Positions 27,271 through 36,682 of a DNA stretch of 64,000 nt are shown here, piece by piece. Every line of letters starts with the position of its first letter. The first letter of the stretch is position 1. The notes below the pieces were generated by a model. That model saw only the letters and a list, made by a program, of their open reading frames with translations. It was not told the DNA's origin and searched no databases. The stretch spans positions 372,001 through 436,000 of the forward strand of contig NZ_JAHDIU010000002.1 in NCBI RefSeq assembly GCF_019891545.1, in the 5' to 3' direction. The translations under genes were made by a program, and so were the position numbers. Origin of the DNA: Flavobacterium coralii. GTDB taxonomy: Bacteria > Bacteroidota > Bacteroidia > Flavobacteriales > Flavobacteriaceae.

Positions 27271-28523
27271 TCTACAGATACATAGTTTGTTTTGTTGTCG
27301 TTGCTTGGCAACTCAAAAATTTCAAGGTCAAAATACCGTACCGCGGCAATAACGTGGTCAAATATATCCGCCATGATATATTCATAATTTACCCACCGCT
27401 TGTCTGATGTAAAAGCATAAATTTCTACCGGGATGCCTTTTTCGGTAGGCTGCAGGTGGCGGCACATCATCGTTAAATCTTTATTGATTGCAGGGTGATT
27501 TTCTACATACTGGCTTATATACTTCCTGAAAAGCCCCAGGTTGGTAAGGTTTCGACCGTTTATGGCTTCCGACTTGTCAATGCTGTTTTGCAGATTGTAT
27601 TTGTCAATATCACTTTGGCGGTGCTCAATATACGATGAAAGCAATTGTATTTTCCTGAATGAATCAAGTTCTTCTTTACTCACAAACCTTACACTGTTTG
27701 CTTTTATCAGTATATGCCTTTTAATGCGCCTGCCGCCGGAGTTTACCATACCCCTCCAGTTGCGGAATGAATCAGAGATAAGGCTGTAGGTAGGCACAGT
27801 GGTTGTGGTATTATCAAAATTCCTGACTTTTACAGTGGCAAGGTTAATCTCAATAACATCACCATCGGCTCCATATTTTTCCATGGTTATCCAGTCGCCT
27901 ATGCGAACCATGTCGTTTACACTTACCTGAATACTGGCAACAAAACCAAGTATGGTATCCTTAAAGATAAGTATTACAACTGCCGAAACCGCACCAAATG
28001 TACCAACTATCTTAAGGAATTCTACATTAAACAGTACCATCACCATACCTGTAACGGCAAACGTCCACAGCACGATCATTATAACCTGTATGTAGCTGTC
28101 TATGGGCTTATCATTATAAGAAGGCTGTTGCTTAAGATAATCTTTAATAGCATTCAGGGTACTCCTTACAATCCATAGTATCAGGAATATGATAAATATG
28201 GTGATACATTTTTCAAAAATGGCTTCCCAATACTTAAAGCGTTCCAGTACTATCGGCGTGGTATGATAAACAAAGAGTAGGGGTACAAGGTGTGCCAAGT
28301 ATTTTGATACTTTATTTTCAACCAGGAAATCATCAAAAGAGGTTTTAGTGCGTTTGGCAAAAGCGCCAAACGCAACTACTAATATCTTTTTTGATAAAAA
28401 ATCAAGGAGATAAGCAACAATGCAAATAACAGTAATATTAACAGCAAGGTTGGCATATAAAGCTGAAATGTGGCTAAAATCTATATCCCTGAAAATTTTA
28501 TAAGCCCAGTTGAATATATCCAT
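27267..28523 (-). CDS. mechanosensitive ion channel, MscS family (YbdG-like)
   Basis: A 418-residue inner-membrane protein. Five hydrophobic segments fill the first 190 residues; the pore helix (about 175-200, GAVSAVVILIFKDTILGFVAS) is followed by the beta domain (VRIGDWITMEKYGADGDVIEI). The C-terminal part (about 250-400) contains the long insert with RRIKRHILIKANSVRF and MCRHLQPTEKGIPVEIYAF seen in the YbdG/MscM branch. It should gate on membrane tension to release solutes. It follows the DUF3817 gene by 3 bases. Confidence 0.88.
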   Translation of the reverse strand: MDIFNWAYKIFRDIDFSHISALYANLAVNITVICIVAYLLDFLSKKILVVAFGAFAKRTKTSFDDFLVENKVSKYLAHLVPLLFVYHTTPIVLERFKYWEAIFEKCITIFIIFLILWIVRSTLNAIKDYLKQQPSYNDKPIDSYIQVIMIVLWTFAVTGMVMVLFNVEFLKIVGTFGAVSAVVILIFKDTILGFVASIQVSVNDMVRIGDWITMEKYGADGDVIEINLATVKVRNFDNTTTTVPTYSLISDSFRNWRGMVNSGGRRIKRHILIKANSVRFVSKEELDSFRKIQLLSSYIEHRQSDIDKYNLQNSIDKSEAINGRNLTNLGLFRKYISQYVENHPAINKDLTMMCRHLQPTEKGIPVEIYAFTSDKRWVNYEYIMADIFDHVIAAVRYFDLEIFELPSNDNKTNYVSVD

Positions 28524-28526
28524 CCT

Positions 28527-28811
28527 TTATTCTGCTTTGGCTTTAAAGTATTTATTCTCAATATAAAATGTCCCAAACGGTACAACAGAAGCTGCACATA
28601 TAATAAGGAATTTTTTCCACGGCCAGTCCTGCTCAACCTTAAGCATTATTGCCAAAAGTATATAGCCTACAAACAGTAAACCGTGCGCCATGCCCACTAT
28701 ACGTACAGCTTCGGGCATTTCCCAAATGTACTTTAGGGGCATTGCAATAAACAATAGTGCAAGAAGCGAAACACCTTCAAGTGTAGCTATAATTTTAAAA
28801 AAACGTGTCAT
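28527..28811 (-). CDS. DUF3817 small membrane protein
   Basis: A 94-residue protein with three hydrophobic segments and the MPEAVRIVGMAHGLLFVGY motif of DUF3817. Function unknown. It is the first gene of a two-gene leftward operon with the mechanosensitive channel. Confidence 0.8.
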   Translation of the reverse strand: MTRFFKIIATLEGVSLLALLFIAMPLKYIWEMPEAVRIVGMAHGLLFVGYILLAIMLKVEQDWPWKKFLIICAASVVPFGTFYIENKYFKAKAE

Positions 28812-28827
28812 AAATTATAAATTTATG

Positions 28828-28835
28828 CAAAGGTA
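28828..28835 (-). promoter_or_regulatory. -7 promoter element TACCTTTG for the DUF3817/MscS operon
   Basis: TAnnTTTG on the minus strand, 17 bases before the ATG at 28811. Confidence 0.55.
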
Positions 28836-28859
28836 ATAATCAATGATATTATAGCCATA

Positions 28860-28886
28860 AAAAAAGCTGTTTGTTTCCAAACAGCC
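28860..28886 (-). terminator. terminator after the 123-residue hypothetical gene
   Basis: On the minus strand GGGGCTGTTTGGAAACAAAC is followed by AGCTTTTTT; stem GCTGTTTG / CAAACAGC. Confidence 0.8.
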
Positions 28887-28915
28887 CCTAATTATATAAC
28901 CGAAGATTGCAATTA

Positions 28916-29287
28916 TTAAAACTCCATGAACGCCTTGTTGTATTCCCTAAGATCGAGCATGTTGTTTTTATTACTTAAATCACTAAAAAGCGATAAAAGA
29001 TATTCAAGGCTTTCCATATTGTTTTCGCCTGTGTTTTCATTGTCATTCACTACCTCAACACCTTCTTCCATTGGCTCATCGTCAGGTATCGGGATAAGGA
29101 AAGCGCCGTTTTCCTCAAGGTGCTCATAAGTAAGGCGGAGTGCTTTTGTTAATACCGGATTTTGCTCGTCCATCGAATATTCACGTAATTTCTTCAGGTC
29201 AGCAATAAGTCGTTCTGCATTAAAGCCGTCTTTAAAAAGATCTACCTGCATCTTTTTTATCAGTTTTTGTGCACTCGGATTTTCCAC
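28916..29287 (-). CDS. conserved hypothetical, acidic cytosolic protein
   Basis: A 123-residue acidic protein without membrane segments. Helical N-terminal half (LIKKMQVDLFKDGFNAERLI), an acidic Asn/Glu-rich linker (about 65-88) and a short C-terminal helical part. I do not recognise a family. It has its own promoter and terminator, so it is a genuine single gene. Confidence 0.65.
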   Translation of the reverse strand: MENPSAQKLIKKMQVDLFKDGFNAERLIADLKKLREYSMDEQNPVLTKALRLTYEHLEENGAFLIPIPDDEPMEEGVEVVNDNENTGENNMESLEYLLSLFSDLSNKNNMLDLREYNKAFMEF

Positions 29288-29324
29288 AGTATAAGGTTTT
29301 TGTTTTTTGAACTTTTAAGGAATG

Positions 29325-29332
29325 CAAAAATA
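29325..29332 (-). promoter_or_regulatory. -7 promoter element TATTTTTG
   Basis: TAnnTTTG on the minus strand, 38 bases before the ATG at 29287. Confidence 0.5.
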
Positions 29333-29372
29333 CTACTTTATACAATTAAATGTTATCATTTTACTGAATTTA

Positions 29373-29403
29373 TTGCACAAACACCATTTTACAGGTACAT
29401 TTG
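29373..29403 (+). promoter_or_regulatory. promoter TTG-N20-TACATTTG
   Basis: TTG at 29373-29375 and TACATTTG at 29396-29403, 16 bases before the DUF6155 gene; the leader would be very short. Confidence 0.7.
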
Positions 29404-29419
29404 AAGTACAAACCTGTAT

Positions 29420-29932
29420 ATGAGCAAACGCGACCTTAAAAAATATCTTGCCACACTGCCTAAAGAAGAGCTTGAAGAGCAGCTTATGGCACTTTATGAT
29501 AAATTTCCTGAAGTAAAAACATATTATAACTTTATATTTAACCCCAAAGAAGACAAGCTGGAGCAGGAAGCAAAGCTAAAAATACTCCACGAATATTTTC
29601 CGCTTAAGGGTAAACGGGCAAAGCTGCGCCGTTCTACTGCGCAAAAGTATATAAAACATTTTTTAACGCTTGGGGTAGATGCCTACATTACTGCCGATAT
29701 AATGCTTTATAATATAGAAACTGCACAACGTTATACCGCAAGACGTGAAATTAGATATACGACCTTCTATAAAAGTATGTATAACTCCTATAAACAAGCA
29801 GTTGATTATATAACGGCAAACGGAATGGCTGCCGACTTTAAGGAAAGGGTTGAAAAAATTTATCTCGAAGCTATGAGGCATCAATGGGATAACGGTAAAG
29901 AATTTGAAAGAATATACGATAATTTCGAATAG
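29420..29932 (+). CDS. DUF6155 family protein
   Basis: A 170-residue basic, helical cytosolic protein. The start SKRDLKKYLATLPKEELEEQ and the region GKRAKLRRSTAQKYIKHF match what I know of DUF6155, a Bacteroidetes family of unknown function. Single gene with its own promoter; it ends 7 bases before the stop of the convergent endonuclease V gene. Confidence 0.7.
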   Translation: MSKRDLKKYLATLPKEELEEQLMALYDKFPEVKTYYNFIFNPKEDKLEQEAKLKILHEYFPLKGKRAKLRRSTAQKYIKHFLTLGVDAYITADIMLYNIETAQRYTARREIRYTTFYKSMYNSYKQAVDYITANGMAADFKERVEKIYLEAMRHQWDNGKEFERIYDNFE

Positions 29933-29939
29933 CCTGTAA

Positions 29940-30653
29940 CTATAAATCAAACATGCTGCCTTGTATATCTTCAAAGTGATGCCCCTGCTTAAGCCTGCCT
30001 ACACGAAAAAGGTTCACTTTTTCATGTGCCTGTCGGGTTGGTTCGGGTATACGGTGCCTTAAGGTACAATTCTGCATAATTTCAAGGCTGGTTTGTACCG
30101 ATATTTTGTGTCCCGGCGAGATATAAACCGGCTTAACTCCAGTTTTTGTGCGAAGGGCATAGCCTAACAGGTCGCCATTATTGTAAATGGGGCTGTAGCT
30201 GCCTTTTTCTAACTTTAGCGGGTCGTACTTTCCGAAAAGCATGTTTTTGGCACAACCAATTGACGGGCAGCCCGACAACAGCCCGAAATGAGATGCAATT
30301 CCCATTTGACGTGGGTGCGTAATGCCCTGTCCGTCTAAAACCATAACATCCGGCTTTTGCGGTAACTGGTTGTATGCCTGCAGCAAGGCAGGTACTTCCC
30401 TGAAACCAAGATAGCCCGGCACATAAGGGAATTTTGTAACAGCCTCAATTAAGGAATAAGACTGCACTACCATCTGCGGATAACTCAGCACAACAATGCC
30501 GGCATACACTATATCAGAGTCTTTGTTATGGGATATATCTGCACCGCCGATGGTAGTTATTTTACCGGGTTCACTTATTAAAGATATATTATGCCGCATT
30601 TCATTCTGAATAGCGGTTGCCTCATTAATGGTTATAGTATCATAATTAAGCAT
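29940..30653 (-). CDS. nfi: endonuclease V
   Basis: A 237-residue deoxyinosine-specific repair nuclease. Conserved blocks are IGGADISHNKD (first catalytic Asp), PYVPGYLGFRE (Tyr wedge motif and Glu), VLDGQGITHPRQMGIASHFG and SIGCAKNMLFG. Length is slightly above the E. coli enzyme. It nicks DNA at the second bond 3' of deaminated adenine. It is encoded alone and ends tail-to-tail with DUF6155. Confidence 0.93.
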   Translation of the reverse strand: MLNYDTITINEATAIQNEMRHNISLISEPGKITTIGGADISHNKDSDIVYAGIVVLSYPQMVVQSYSLIEAVTKFPYVPGYLGFREVPALLQAYNQLPQKPDVMVLDGQGITHPRQMGIASHFGLLSGCPSIGCAKNMLFGKYDPLKLEKGSYSPIYNNGDLLGYALRTKTGVKPVYISPGHKISVQTSLEIMQNCTLRHRIPEPTRQAHEKVNLFRVGRLKQGHHFEDIQGSMFDL

Positions 30654-30792
30654 TTGTGCTTCTTTTAATGAGGGAAGTTACTAAATAATATCGGCATGTT
30701 TTGTAAAGGTTTAGCCAAAACAACTCACCATTAAATTAGTATCACTACCTTATAATTATGATTTTATAAACATATATATGTAGGTAAATGTA

Positions 30793-30800
30793 TATTTTTG
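30793..30800 (+). promoter_or_regulatory. -7 promoter element TATTTTTG
   Basis: TAnnTTTG, 19 bases before the helicase ATG. Confidence 0.5.
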
Positions 30801-30819
30801 AAAATTATCATATCTCTTT

Positions 30820-32367
30820 ATGCATACAGAAGAACACGAGGACAGAAAAGAGCTTTATCATTATCAGGAAAAAGACATTGATACTATTTTTGAAAAGTTT
30901 GAGGGCAGGCCCGATAACTACCACCTGCTGTACCAGTTGCCCACAGGCGGCGGTAAAACGGTAATATTTTCAGAAATAGCAAGGCGATATATCGAAAAAT
31001 ATAACCGCAAGGTGCTGGTGCTCACACACAGGATAGAGTTGTGCAAGCAGACTTCTAATATGCTTAAAACCTTTGGTGTAGATAATAAAGTTATAGACAG
31101 CAATATAAAAGAGCTTCCTGATCATAAAGAGTTTACATGCTATGTTGCTATGGTGGAAACACTTAACAACAGGCTTAAAGACAAGAAGTTCAGAATGGAT
31201 TATATAGGGCTTGTTATTGTTGACGAAGCACATTATAATTCATTCAGGAAATTGTTCAGTTATTTCAAAAACTCTTTTTTCCTGGGTGTAACAGCCACGC
31301 CGTTAAGCTCTAACATCGATCTGCCGATGTATGAAACCTATGACGAGCTTATAGTAGGAGAACCAATACAATCGCTTATTAATAACGGTTACCTTGCCAA
31401 AGCGGAAATGTATGGTTATGATGTAGAGCTTACTTCATTAAAGCTGGGTATTAACGGCGATTATACCGTTAGCTCGTCTGATGAGCTTTATTCACGTTCC
31501 GCTATGCAGGATTTGTTGCTGCAATGCTACGAGAGCAGGAGCAAAGGCAAGAAAACCCTTATTTTTAATAATGGTATTAATACCTCGCTTTATGTATATG
31601 AAACATTCAGGGCGGCAGGTTACCCCATCAGGCATTTGGATAACCGCACACCCGAAGAAGAAAGGCGTAAAATATTAAGCTGGTTTAAAAAAACACCCGA
31701 TGCCATAGTAACATCGGTATCTATACTCACTACAGGCTTTGACGAACCTACTGTAGAAACCATTATTCTGAACAGGGCCACACGTTCGTTAACCCTGTAT
31801 TTCCAAATGATAGGCCGCGGCTCCAGAAAGCTGCCTGAAAAGGATATTTTTACGGTTATTGATTTAGGGAATAACGCGCAGCGTTTCGGGCTTTGGAGCG
31901 ACCCTATAGACTGGCAGTACATCTTTAAGCATCCTGAGGAGTTTTTAGATAACATACGTACTGATGCCGATATAGAAAGCCACCACATTTACAGGATGCC
32001 TGAGGAGCTTCGGGCGAAGTTTGAAAATACGGCAGAGGTTGCTTTTGATGTGGAGGAGGAGTTCCAGATAGCTATGGACGAAAAACTGAAACCTAAAACG
32101 GTAATAGAAAAATCGATACGCCAGCATGCATTTATGTGCATAGAAAATACCGACACCATACCTGAGGCACGCAAACTGGCAAAAGAGCTTGATCCGGACA
32201 TAGAGTACAGGGTAAAGCAATATACAAAGTTACTCAGCAAGACTACAAAGAATTACAGGGAGTGGCTTATAGAGGACTATAAGCACCGCCTTAGCGTATT
32301 TATCGGGAGGGTGTTTGAACGTTATAAAGAAGGTGAGGCGGAAGAGATTGAATTAAAAAAGCTTTAA
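30820..32367 (+). CDS. DEAD/DEAH-box helicase (superfamily 2)
   Basis: A 515-residue SF2 helicase. Motif I PTGGGKT (about 46-52), motif Ia LTHRIEL, motif II DEAH (about 141), motif III VTATP, and motif VI QMIGRGSR near 335 are clear. The C-terminal 130 residues are helical and charged and may bind DNA or a partner. The architecture resembles short UvrB/RadD-like (YejH) helicases. Its 3' end overlaps the convergent DUF763 gene by 15 bases. Role likely in DNA repair, by family only. Confidence 0.88.
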   Translation: MHTEEHEDRKELYHYQEKDIDTIFEKFEGRPDNYHLLYQLPTGGGKTVIFSEIARRYIEKYNRKVLVLTHRIELCKQTSNMLKTFGVDNKVIDSNIKELPDHKEFTCYVAMVETLNNRLKDKKFRMDYIGLVIVDEAHYNSFRKLFSYFKNSFFLGVTATPLSSNIDLPMYETYDELIVGEPIQSLINNGYLAKAEMYGYDVELTSLKLGINGDYTVSSSDELYSRSAMQDLLLQCYESRSKGKKTLIFNNGINTSLYVYETFRAAGYPIRHLDNRTPEEERRKILSWFKKTPDAIVTSVSILTTGFDEPTVETIILNRATRSLTLYFQMIGRGSRKLPEKDIFTVIDLGNNAQRFGLWSDPIDWQYIFKHPEEFLDNIRTDADIESHHIYRMPEELRAKFENTAEVAFDVEEEFQIAMDEKLKPKTVIEKSIRQHAFMCIENTDTIPEARKLAKELDPDIEYRVKQYTKLLSKTTKNYREWLIEDYKHRLSVFIGRVFERYKEGEAEEIELKKL

Positions 32368-33570
32368 TTGCCCGCCGTCACCACTTTGCTTTTTAGGTGG
32401 TTTGGCATCACCGAAAATGGTGCGGCCGCCATATTTATAGGATTCATCCCGCTCTTTTTGAATTAATGCCTCAAAATTAGTATTAGGTGTAAAGTCTTTT
32501 TCTGCATTTAGCGATATTTCAGACAGTTTTTGTATGGCTGCCATTTTATCAGAATTACCAATTTTAGCCCTGTTAATTGCTGTTTGCAGCGTGTTTATAG
32601 TCTCATCAAAAACCTTTATCGGCACAGGGAAAGGATTACCGTCTTTACCACCATGTGCAAACGAAAAGCGGGCAGGGTCTTCAAAGCGGGTAGGGGTACC
32701 GTAAATAACTTCACTTACCAACGCAAGTGATTGTATGGTTCTTGGCCCCATACCTTTAAGCATAAGCAGACCTTCAAAATCTTCAGGCTTGTTCTCGTGT
32801 GCCATCCAGAGCATAGCGCCAAGGCGTTTCATGTTTACATCCTTCATTTTTACATCATGATGGCCCGGCATTGTTAGGTGGTTAAGCTCTTTTATTATCC
32901 TTTCAGGGTGTTCATTTGCAATCAGTAACGATTTTTCTCGTGTAGGCGCAGCTGCACCGGCAGTCAGGTTTAAAATACTTCCCTGGTTCTCGCCATAAAT
33001 AAAAGTGTGTGGCTCATTTACAAAAGACTGGAGGTCTTTAGAGTGCCAATGATACCGCCTTGCTGTGCTGGTAGCGTTATTAAGCCCCTGTTGTATTACA
33101 CACCAGTTACCCGTAGCATCTACTATAAAATTATGCTGGTATAGCTGAAAGCCGTCCTGTATAGCGGTATTATCTATCTTGGCTGTTAGCCTGCTTAAAC
33201 CGGCCAGCTCTATACCATTAAGCCCTGAACTGTTGCCAACGGCAATAAGCTCTTCAGGCGTTTTCATGGAGTGCTTTCCTTTGCCGCCGCAAATGTATAT
33301 ACCCAGTTCTTTAGCATGCGGATTAACCGAACGCTTCAATGCCCCCAGTACCGAAGTTGTAATGCCGGAAGAGTGCCAGTCCATACCCATAACAGCCCCA
33401 AAACTCTGAAACCAAAAAGGGTTTGCAAGCTTGCTTATTACCTCTGATGTAGAAAATTCCATAGCAATGGTTTCTACAATAGCCAGCCCAAGCTTTGCCA
33501 TCCGTTCAGATAGCCAGAGCGGAACGTGGCCGTTATGCAGCGGCAGGTCGGCAGAGCCTGATCTTTTCAT
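32353..33570 (-). CDS. DUF763 protein with a C-terminal clamp-binding-like motif
   Basis: A 405-residue protein of DUF763. The N-terminal MKRSGSADLPLHNGHVP and the HSSGITTSVLGALKR segment are family marks. A helix-hairpin-helix-like stretch (LMLKGMGPRTIQSLALVSE, about 270-290) suggests DNA binding. The last residues are GGQLKLF, close to the bacterial sliding-clamp binding consensus QLxLF. The family is common in archaea and thermophiles and has no firmly known function; this sequence points to DNA metabolism. It is convergent with, and overlaps, the helicase gene. Confidence 0.85.
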   Translation of the reverse strand: MKRSGSADLPLHNGHVPLWLSERMAKLGLAIVETIAMEFSTSEVISKLANPFWFQSFGAVMGMDWHSSGITTSVLGALKRSVNPHAKELGIYICGGKGKHSMKTPEELIAVGNSSGLNGIELAGLSRLTAKIDNTAIQDGFQLYQHNFIVDATGNWCVIQQGLNNATSTARRYHWHSKDLQSFVNEPHTFIYGENQGSILNLTAGAAAPTREKSLLIANEHPERIIKELNHLTMPGHHDVKMKDVNMKRLGAMLWMAHENKPEDFEGLLMLKGMGPRTIQSLALVSEVIYGTPTRFEDPARFSFAHGGKDGNPFPVPIKVFDETINTLQTAINRAKIGNSDKMAAIQKLSEISLNAEKDFTPNTNFEALIQKERDESYKYGGRTIFGDAKPPKKQSGDGGQLKLF

Positions 33571-33637
33571 ACTCAGCAGATTTTTTTATGGAGGGAGGTT
33601 GTGCTGCAAAGATAACGAAACCTGCTGATTTTTAGTG

Positions 33638-35938
33638 TTACGCTTCCCCTTTCCTGAATGTAACAATAGGAGCGAGGCAGCTTTCAGGAATATTAAATGC
33701 ATCTGTAAGCGGGACAGCATCCCTGCGTATTTCCCAGCACAACTGGCTAACCATTTTACGTATGGCTTTTGTTTTAACGCCTTCCATATAACCTTGTTCT
33801 AAATACCATGCTTTATGTTCATGCAGCTTATTAAGTGCAAAAAGAGTGTACAGGCGCTGAAGCACTTCTTTTAAAGGTTCACTTTTACAGTTTTCTACAT
33901 TCACATTAAATTGTTCGAGTATAACCCTGTCAAGGTAGGCTTCGGCAAGGTTAAGCATGTGCGGGTGCATTATATTGGCGGCATCAAATGTGTCAAGCCC
34001 GTCATCAACCAGCTTTTTAAAACGCCTTGCGGCAGAGCTTACCAATTCCCTTTCCCTGTACCGGAATGCGTGCAGGTGAAAATCGGGGTCGGCAAGGTGC
34101 TTTTCATCGGTATTGCGTATAGCAAACGGATTTTTTTCAGTTATAGATGTTTTAGCCTGTTGTAATACATAATTAAACAGTGTGCCTACATTCAGTTCAC
34201 CGAATTCCTTCCTAAACTCACTGAGCCTGTTTTTGGCAACAAGCTGCATCAACACGGTATTATCGCCTTCAAAAGTGGTATATATTTCGGTGTCGTTCTT
34301 TAAATCGTCAATCCTGTTTTCAGATATGTAACCCTTGCCGCCACAGGCTTCCCTGCATTCCTGAAGAGTGTCGCGGGTATTCCAGGTTGAATAAGCTTTC
34401 ATACCTGCAGCAAGCGCTTCTATCTCCTGCATTTCTTCAGGTTTCATGTTTATAAAGCGCTGCGTTACATATTGCAGCGCAAAATGCAGTGCATAAGCGT
34501 TGGCAAGATAGGGCATAAGCCTCAGCTGGTGCATGCGGTAGTTGAGTATAGGCACCTCTTTACCGCCTGCAGGGCCAAACTGCCTGCGCTGGTCGGCATA
34601 TTGTATAGCTATGGTAATGCCCGTACGTGCGGCTGCAAGCGCAGAACGGGGAATACCAATACGTCCGCCAACTAAAGTCCCTAACATGGTAAAGAACCTC
34701 CGGTTGTCGCTCGGTATCGGGCTGGTGAACTCACCATCATCATTTACAGAGGCAAACCTGTCCAGCATGTTTTCTTTGGGGATAACCACATTATCAAAAT
34801 ACAGTATGCCGTTATCAACTCCGTTAAGCCCCATTTTTTTACCGCAATCTTCTATAGTTACTCCAGGCAATACGTTCTTGTTTTTATCGCGTATGTGTAC
34901 TATAAAAGTATTTACACCATAATCGTTTCCGTCAATTATCAGTTTGGCAAATACGGTAGCCATTTCACCATGATTAGCCGCATTCCCTATGTATTCTTTA
35001 CGGGCATATCTATCAGGAGTATTTATTATAAAGGTTTTGTCAGCATGGTTATAAGTGGCAGTTGTCTCTATACCCTTTACGTTTGAGCCGTGATGTGTTT
35101 CGGTCATTGCAAAACAACCGGGCAGGGCAAGGCTGCCCACATCCTTCAGGTATTTTTTATAATGCTTTTCTGTACCTAACGAAAGTATGCTCATGCCCCA
35201 AAGCCCGAATTGCACCCCGAATTTAATTACCAGGCTCAAATCGTGGTAACTAAGGGTTTCCATAATGGTAAAATAACGTTCTATATCATCTTTACCGCCA
35301 TATTCTTTAGGATAGGCATAAGAACCGAGGCCATTATCGGCAAGAATTTGACACCACTGCAGAACGGTCTCCCTGAAATCATCTGCCGACGTATCCGTTA
35401 ATTCCAGTTCGGGAGAACTTATAATGCTTTTAACCTTGTTTATGATATCCGATTGTGAACCTTCCAGAAATGCTGTCATTTCTGCCACATCGAAACTTTT
35501 GCTGGTGTTGTGGGAGTGCGTAACGGTGTCGCGGCTGTTGCTAAATCCTGATATTAGTTCGTTACCGATTATACCTAATTCAGCTTCAAGCTGAACAAAC
35601 ACAGCAGCCTTTTGTTGTATATCCTCATTATTAAAAGTCAGCCTTTCGGCATTGGCTATTAAAATTCCCAACTCAGTTAAATTGGAAGGCCTGTCAGATG
35701 ATGATAAAACACTATTTATCATATCTTTCCAGCTATACAACTCAGAGCGGGAAGGAGGGGAGCCTGCTTTTATTTTAGATTGCAGAAATTCCTTTTCAGC
35801 TTTTGTAATCCAGCCGGTAGCAGTTATAAAATCGTCCAGTTTATTGTATTCCTGCTGCGTCAATATATTGTCTTCCCATGCTATATATAAAAAGGGAACG
35901 AATATTGAAAGCTTTGGGTTATTCTGAAATGTAATCAT
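33638..35938 (-). CDS. acyl-CoA dehydrogenase/oxidase-like flavoprotein
   Basis: A 766-residue member of the acyl-CoA dehydrogenase family, longer than the usual 380-residue enzymes. The first 130 residues are an extra helical domain; the flavin domain follows (LPGCFAMTETHHGSNVKGIET near 285, then GVDNGILYFDNV) and RRQFGPAGGKEVPIL near 465. The oxidase-like C-terminus has ECREACGGKGYISENR and YTTFEGDNTVLMQLVA near 545-585. The long form resembles acyl-CoA oxidases. It would introduce the 2,3-double bond into fatty acyl-CoA. The frame begins at a TTG 27 bases earlier; the ATG at 35938 is preferred. Confidence 0.88.
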   Translation of the reverse strand: MITFQNNPKLSIFVPFLYIAWEDNILTQQEYNKLDDFITATGWITKAEKEFLQSKIKAGSPPSRSELYSWKDMINSVLSSSDRPSNLTELGILIANAERLTFNNEDIQQKAAVFVQLEAELGIIGNELISGFSNSRDTVTHSHNTSKSFDVAEMTAFLEGSQSDIINKVKSIISSPELELTDTSADDFRETVLQWCQILADNGLGSYAYPKEYGGKDDIERYFTIMETLSYHDLSLVIKFGVQFGLWGMSILSLGTEKHYKKYLKDVGSLALPGCFAMTETHHGSNVKGIETTATYNHADKTFIINTPDRYARKEYIGNAANHGEMATVFAKLIIDGNDYGVNTFIVHIRDKNKNVLPGVTIEDCGKKMGLNGVDNGILYFDNVVIPKENMLDRFASVNDDGEFTSPIPSDNRRFFTMLGTLVGGRIGIPRSALAAARTGITIAIQYADQRRQFGPAGGKEVPILNYRMHQLRLMPYLANAYALHFALQYVTQRFINMKPEEMQEIEALAAGMKAYSTWNTRDTLQECREACGGKGYISENRIDDLKNDTEIYTTFEGDNTVLMQLVAKNRLSEFRKEFGELNVGTLFNYVLQQAKTSITEKNPFAIRNTDEKHLADPDFHLHAFRYRERELVSSAARRFKKLVDDGLDTFDAANIMHPHMLNLAEAYLDRVILEQFNVNVENCKSEPLKEVLQRLYTLFALNKLHEHKAWYLEQGYMEGVKTKAIRKMVSQLCWEIRRDAVPLTDAFNIPESCLAPIVTFRKGEA

Positions 35939-36004
35939 TGCTTGTTTTTCTATAAAAATAAGCAATTACTTACAAGACAATTTGTAATAATTTGTTAAAC
36001 AGGA

Positions 36005-36595
36005 CTAGCCAAGTAAATTATTAATCTTGGCATGCTGAAGCAGCATAATGGTTTTGGCATCTTTAATTTCGCCTGTAGTAATCATTTCCATAGCCTTGGT
36101 GAAAGGCGTTTCTAAAACTTCAATGTTTTCCTGCTCGTTTGCTGCACCACCGCCTTTTCCGGTTTTCATAGCATCGCTGTATGCTGCCGTAAAAAAGTAC
36201 AGTATCTCGGTAACCGATCCGGGTGACATATAAACCTCCATTACTTTTTTTACATCGGTAAGGGTATATCCTGTTTCTTCTTCTGTTTCACGCCTTATAC
36301 ATTCTTCAGGCTCATTATCGTCAAGCATGCCTGCACAGGCTTCAATCATAAGCCCATCGGTATTGCCGTTAAACCATGTAGGTATACGCAATTGCCTTGT
36401 AAGTATAACAGTCTGTTTTTCTTTATTGTAAAGTAAGATAACTGCACCGTTACCGCGGTCGTAAACCTCACGTGTCTGGTTTTGTTCAGAGCCATCTTTA
36501 AGTATATAAGTATAATTTACCTTATATAACTTTCCCCAGTTATCAGATAATAATTCTTTAGAATGAAGTTTTACAGTTGGGTTATTTTGGCTCAT
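36005..36595 (-). CDS. Nudix hydrolase (NudK/ADP-sugar pyrophosphatase type)
   Basis: A 196-residue enzyme with a complete Nudix box GMLDDNEPEECIRRETEEET followed by GY (about 108-129). The N-terminal beta part (YDRGNGAVILLYNKEKQTVIL) and the later MSPGSVTEILYFF match NudK-like enzymes that hydrolyse GDP-mannose or ADP-ribose. Encoded 87 bases after the PiT transporter gene on the same strand, possibly one transcript. Confidence 0.9.
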   Translation of the reverse strand: MSQNNPTVKLHSKELLSDNWGKLYKVNYTYILKDGSEQNQTREVYDRGNGAVILLYNKEKQTVILTRQLRIPTWFNGNTDGLMIEACAGMLDDNEPEECIRRETEEETGYTLTDVKKVMEVYMSPGSVTEILYFFTAAYSDAMKTGKGGGAANEQENIEVLETPFTKAMEMITTGEIKDAKTIMLLQHAKINNLLG

Positions 36596-36682
36596 TGTGC
36601 CTTATATTTTATACGGCTGTAAAAGTAAATTATTAAACGCATCCCGCACAAAATTTAAGTTTAAAATAACTGAACATTTATG

